Shown here: positions 5,992 through 8,404 of the stretch, in pieces
Position numbering within the stretch: the first letter of the stretch is position 1
Layout of the letters: each line of letters opens with the position of its first letter
Assembly (NCBI GenBank): GCA_944332505.1
Contig: CALVKC010000046.1
Location: forward strand, 1-8,404
From: an uncultured Bacilli bacterium
GTDB lineage: Bacteria; Bacillota_I; Bacilli_A; RF39; UBA660
Reading direction: 5' to 3'
DNA: 8,404 nucleotides
Position numbers and translations under genes: made by a program
Notes under the pieces: generated by a model
Databases searched by the model: none
Told to the model about the DNA's origin: nothing
What the model saw: only the letters and a program-made list of their open reading frames with translations

Positions 5992-6666
5992 TTATTTTGA
6001 CATATCTTTGTTGTTATTCTCTAATCTATCCGATAGTGTGTCATTCATATAAGAATTAACTAATTCTTTATTACAAATAACATCTTCAATATCAACTCTA
6101 TCATCATTACCTGCTACAAAGTGTTTACCATCAAACGAATTATCTTTATCACTAAAGTTTCTTTCAAATATTAATGGTACTGTACTCTCACAATTGGAAT
6201 GATAGATTGCAAAAAAGCCTTTTTGTTTAGCTTTTAATTCAGCATCTAAATAAATATTATTATCAACGATAAAACCGATAACCTCATAATATTGATTAAA
6301 CTCTTTACTATATGCTTGTCCTCTTACTAATGGACCTATCTCAGTAGGTCTTAATTCAAATTCTTTTGTATTTGAGTTTTTAATAATATCCAAGCATCTT
6401 TTAATTTTTTCTTCCATAGTAGAATTATCTAATTCTTTCATAGACTGATAATACCATGTACTATTTTCAATTATCTCTGATTTTTCATCTAAAACCTCTT
6501 TAATAAAAATATTGCTTTTAGTCATATAACTTTGTTCTTTATCAGTCCATAAATCTAAATTAGTAAAGAATATTTGATCATCATAGTCAAATCCTAGAAA
6601 ATAATATTTTTTATCATCAACACCTATAAATGCTTGTCCTTTTTTTAATTCATCTTTCAAGTTCAT
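5992..6666 (-). CDS. Protein of unknown function with an internal domain duplication
   Basis: About 224 residues, soluble, mildly acidic, with no signal or membrane segment. Counting from the ATG at 6669, residues 8-40 and 115-147 are two copies of one small, probably beta-rich unit with the pattern L-x-[KR]-G-Q-A-[FY], then Y-Y-x2-[LI]-G-F-x2-D-x2-I-[FY]. A helical, charged linker (about 56-105) separates them. I recognise no family. Two in-frame ATGs lie at 6669 and 6666; AAAGGAG ends one base before the first, so the second is the better start. It overlaps the 168-residue gene by 17 to 20 bases and is the last gene before the terminator. The segment before the second unit (E-F-E-L-R-P-T-E-I-G-P-L) resembles one in the neighbouring 168-residue protein. 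Confidence 0.8.
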   Translation of the reverse strand: MNLKDELKKGQAFIGVDDKKYYFLGFDYDDQIFFTNLDLWTDKEQSYMTKSNIFIKEVLDEKSEIIENSTWYYQSMKELDNSTMEEKIKRCLDIIKNSNTKEFELRPTEIGPLVRGQAYSKEFNQYYEVIGFIVDNNIYLDAELKAKQKGFFAIYHSNCESTVPLIFERNFSDKDNSFDGKHFVAGNDDRVDIEDVICNKELVNSYMNDTLSDRLENNNKDMSK

Positions 6667-7156
6667 CATGCTCCTTTACTCTATCATCATTAAAGCAACA
6701 TTGTAAACCACCATAACCACATATCATATACTCGCCATCATCTAGTGTTATATAACTATGTAGATTGTATTTATCAATTTCCTTTTTTAGAGTATTAATA
6801 TCTTCATCAATAAATTCTTCATCTTCTTTTAATTCTTCCCAATCGTTATAATCAATATGACACATATCAGCATCACTTTCACAAACATAATCATATACGT
6901 ATTTAAGTAATGGACTTGCCTCACTTACTTTTGGTAAATTAAATTCTAATCCATTGTTTTCTTTGATTAGTTCTGTTAATGAATCTATAATATCCTCTAC
7001 TGAAGATGAATTATAATCACAACTAAGATCAGAGGTATTGTAATATTCTATTGCATTGACTGTATTTTTAGTTTCGGTATCTTCTACAATGTAATTGACA
7101 TATAAATCATCTGCATTGTTCCAATAACTTAATATTTTATATTGATACTTACTCAT
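6650..7156 (-). CDS. Very acidic protein of unknown function
   Basis: A 168-residue soluble protein with 41 Asp/Glu against 13 Lys/Arg, a net charge of about -28. It has aromatic-rich beta-like stretches at the N-terminus (Y-Q-Y-K-I-L-S-Y-W), a helix-like acidic centre (about 106-130) and four cysteines in the second half (C93, C99, C149, then C154-C155 make five in all). The excess negative charge recalls DNA-mimic proteins such as antirestriction proteins, which mobile elements often carry, but I see no ArdA or KlcA signature, so this is only a possibility. It starts two bases after the SSB-like gene without a strong ribosome binding site and overlaps the next gene by 17 to 20 bases, indicating coupled translation. 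E-F-N-L-P-K-V-S-E-A-S-P-L-L resembles the linker of the 225-residue protein. Confidence 0.75.
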   Translation of the reverse strand: MSKYQYKILSYWNNADDLYVNYIVEDTETKNTVNAIEYYNTSDLSCDYNSSSVEDIIDSLTELIKENNGLEFNLPKVSEASPLLKYVYDYVCESDADMCHIDYNDWEELKEDEEFIDEDINTLKKEIDKYNLHSYITLDDGEYMICGYGGLQCCFNDDRVKEHDELER

Positions 7157-7158
7157 AC

Positions 7159-7566
7159 TTATCTTTCCATTTCATCTTTTGATTTATCTTTTAATTCTTG
7201 AACTTGACCATCGGAAGTATAAACTTTATTATTTTTTCTATCAGTAATTTCAAAGCCTAAAATATCTATTGCTTTATCTTTATATGTTTTTCCATCTTTT
7301 TCAACATCTTTAGTATAAGTAGATATTCTACCTTTAACAGAGATCCAGTCTCCTTTTTGGATTTCAATACCATAAGTATTTACTAATTCTCCCCTTAAAA
7401 CAATAGGGACATATTGAGTATTACCATTATTATTTTGTGCTAAATCGAATCTTAACATTTTCTTACCATTTTGATTGGTATAAATGTTATTTATATTAGC
7501 AACATTCCCTTCTAATTCAAAACTATTTTTAGAGTTTCTTACTTCTCTTTCTTTTTCATTATTCAT
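7159..7566 (-). CDS. ssb: Single-stranded DNA-binding protein (SSB-like, OB fold)
   Basis: A 135-residue protein with an OB-fold SSB domain at about 15-110: E-L-E-G-N-V near the first strand, L-R-F-D-L-A-Q-N at 38-45, Y-V-P-I-V-L-R-G at 52-59, and K-G-D-W-I-S-V-K-G-R at 71-80, the usual K-G-x-x-V-x-V-x-G-R core of SSB. On conjugative elements such proteins protect the transferred single strand and help complementary-strand synthesis. The tail after the OB fold is short (about 25 residues) and lacks the acidic D-D-D-[IL]-P-F end that chromosomal SSBs use to recruit partners; it ends D-E-M-E-R instead. AAGGAGG 10 bases before the ATG supports the start and overlaps the stop of the upstream gene. 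Confidence 0.82.
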   Translation of the reverse strand: MNNEKEREVRNSKNSFELEGNVANINNIYTNQNGKKMLRFDLAQNNNGNTQYVPIVLRGELVNTYGIEIQKGDWISVKGRISTYTKDVEKDGKTYKDKAIDILGFEITDRKNNKVYTSDGQVQELKDKSKDEMER

Positions 7567-7582
7567 CTTTCTTTTTCCTCCT

Positions 7583-7939
7583 TCATTTTATTAAATCTTT
7601 CATATATTTTTTATATAAAGTTAAATCAGTTCCATCCATGCTTTCTATTTTGCAGTCATTATCTTCTAAAAATTGCAAAAATTCCATATTATGAACTGTA
7701 TTTCTTGATAATTGTGTTATATCTTTAATTATCACTTTGGAGTATTCTCCATTTTCAATATCTTCTTTTAAGTCATTTAATTCTTTTCTATCTAAATCTA
7801 ACCTATTTTTTACTTTATCAAAGTAAAGAGTATAATCGTAATTTTTCATAAGACACCAATCGGCTACTCGGTTTAGAAAAAAATCAATCGACTTTCTACT
7901 TTGGTCTTTAAAACTAGCATATACTGCAACTTTTTCCAT
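7583..7939 (-). CDS. Stand-alone serine-recombinase N-terminal domain, probably catalytically inactive
   Basis: A 118-residue protein that matches the resolvase/invertase N-terminal fold along its length: V-A-V-Y-A at 4-8, S-I-D-F-F-L-N-R-V at 17-25, L-D-R-K-E-L at 49-54, and the strand-helix I-I-K-D-I-T-Q-L-S-R-N at 70-80. In active enzymes the first motif is Y-A-R-x-S with the nucleophilic serine. Here it reads Y-A-S-F-K, so both the Arg and the Ser are replaced (S9, K11). In D-x-S-R-x-S-R the first Arg is Gln (Q76), and R79 remains. There is no C-terminal DNA-binding or zinc-ribbon domain. A regulatory or structural role is more likely than recombination. AGG-rich sequence at the end of the preceding gene supplies the ribosome binding site. 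Confidence 0.8.
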   Translation of the reverse strand: MEKVAVYASFKDQSRKSIDFFLNRVADWCLMKNYDYTLYFDKVKNRLDLDRKELNDLKEDIENGEYSKVIIKDITQLSRNTVHNMEFLQFLEDNDCKIESMDGTDLTLYKKYMKDLIK

Positions 7940-7948
7940 TTGATTTTC

Positions 7949-8176
7949 CTACCTTTCCAAGTCATCTTGTACTTTTTCTGTTTCCTTGTTAAAGCTAGAT
8001 AAAGCACTATCTAAATCATGTCCAAAGTAATGACCATGTAACCAACTACCTGTTTCTTTATCTAAATCAGAAACAACAATGAATTGTTTACTTTGAATAG
8101 CATAGACTAATGTATATTGGGTATTGCTTTCTTTTAAAACAACACATCTACCCATTCCACTATTTTCAAATTCCAT
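7949..8176 (-). CDS. Small protein of unknown function with a W-x2-G-H-Y-F motif
   Basis: A 75-residue soluble protein with a beta-like segment Y-T-L-V-Y-A-I at 21-27 and Q-F-I-V-V-S-D-L-D at 31-39, then G-S-W-L-H-G-H-Y-F at 43-51 and a helix D-L-D-S-A-L-S-S-F at 54-62, ending in a charged tail. The aromatic/histidine motif followed by the short helix resembles small accessory proteins I associate with Gram-positive conjugative elements, but I cannot name a family or function. It begins one base after the sortase stop, with GGAG 10 bases upstream inside the sortase gene, and its last codons (GAA AGG TAG) form part of the ribosome binding site of the next gene. Confidence 0.7.
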   Translation of the reverse strand: MEFENSGMGRCVVLKESNTQYTLVYAIQSKQFIVVSDLDKETGSWLHGHYFGHDLDSALSSFNKETEKVQDDLER

Positions 8177-8177
8177 A

Positions 8178-8404
8178 TTAATAATTCTCCTTCTCTATTA
8201 ATTTGCCAACAAAGACAACTTGTTTATTTGTACCACTAATACAAGTAATTAAAGTAATATCAGAGCCAGTTGTTTGCCTTAAACTTACAGTTCCAGTTTT
8301 TTCAACCTCATATCTATCAGTTATCTCATAAATATATTTAATGTTTTCATAATATAAATAAACTTTATCTTCCATTTCTAAATTATTTAATTTTCTAAAA
8401 TAAG
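8178..8404 (-). CDS. Sortase, C-terminal part (gene cut by the right window edge)
   Basis: The reading frame is open through the window end, giving 74 visible residues; the ATG at 8375 is internal. Visible sortase features are the strand pattern F-R-K-L-N-N-L then D-K-V-Y-L-Y-Y and the catalytic signature T-L-I-T-C, with the cysteine codon at 8243-8241. The catalytic histidine would lie upstream, out of view. Sortases are membrane enzymes that attach LPxTG-like surface proteins to peptidoglycan, and conjugative elements use them for adhesins. The Arg normally found 8-12 residues after the cysteine is not present: the equivalent stretch reads N-K-Q-V-V-F-V-G, with Gln or Lys in its place. Class B or D is likely, but cannot be settled from the C-terminus. 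Confidence 0.8.
   Translation of the reverse strand, partial: YFRKLNNLEMEDKVYLYYENIKYIYEITDRYEVEKTGTVSLRQTTGSDITLITCISGTNKQVVFVGKLIEKENY

Noticed and set aside
5978..6020. Promoter for the secretion genes just before the terminator
   Set aside because: A TATAAA-like -10 can be drawn, but the hexamer 17 bases upstream (AACAAA) is a poor -35.
5856..6059. Plus-strand open frame of 67 codons over the terminator
   Set aside because: Runs antisense across the pilin start, the terminator stem and the end of the 225-residue gene; no start signal.
6650..7156. Assignment of the acidic protein to ArdA
   Set aside because: Length and charge are similar, but I see none of the residues I associate with ArdA of Tn916-type elements.
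8178..8375. Complete 65-residue gene starting at the ATG at 8375
   Set aside because: The frame stays open to the window edge with sortase-like residues before that ATG, so the gene is longer and the ATG is internal.

Overview
This window looks like part of the conjugation module of a mobile element (an integrative conjugative element or conjugative plasmid) from a low-GC Gram-positive bacterium (Bacillota, Bacilli-like). The DNA is strongly AT-rich, Shine-Dalgarno (SD) sequences of the AGGAGG type are plentiful, and the gene set is a Gram-positive type IV secretion system (T4SS) with a sortase and a peptidoglycan hydrolase. TGA is used as a stop (for example after the VirB4-like gene) and tryptophan is TGG, so this is the standard code and not a Mycoplasma code. 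All supported genes are on the minus strand and are read from the right edge to the left edge. No relaxase, coupling protein (VirD4/TraG), integrase or replication gene is visible, so integrated element and plasmid cannot be told apart.

Right part, 8404 to 5992, accessory/early block in transcription order: the C-terminal end of a sortase (cut by the window edge), a 75-residue protein of unknown function with a W-x2-GHYF motif, a 118-residue stand-alone serine-recombinase N-terminal domain that appears to have lost its catalytic serine, an SSB-like OB-fold protein, a very acidic 168-residue protein, and a 225-residue protein built from two copies of one small domain. Genes abut or overlap, as in one operon.

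Middle, 5991 to 5914: a clear intrinsic-terminator hairpin separates this block from the secretion genes. No convincing promoter lies between it and the next gene, so it may work as an attenuator or a partial terminator.

Left-centre, 5913 to 322, secretion block: a two-helix pilin-like protein, a polytopic VirB6/TrbL-like channel protein, a PrgI/VirB3-like protein, the VirB4 ATPase, a 60-residue unknown, and a membrane-anchored M23 (LytM) hydrolase. The order matches prgF-prgH-prgI-prgJ-prgK of enterococcal pCF10 as I know it. The ATPase would power assembly and transfer through the VirB6/VirB3 membrane core, the pilin would form surface or channel structures, and the hydrolase would open the cell wall.

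Left edge, 321 to 1: a 307-base non-coding region with a good promoter, three exact copies and one degenerate copy of GTGGCTACC with starts spaced 22, 44 and 22 bases apart, a tenth-base-extended complementary copy just before the next ribosome binding site, several palindromes and a long hairpin. It leads into a new gene of which only the first 14 bases are in the window. This is the most unusual part of the window: a structured mRNA leader, an operator array, or an origin-of-transfer-like region.
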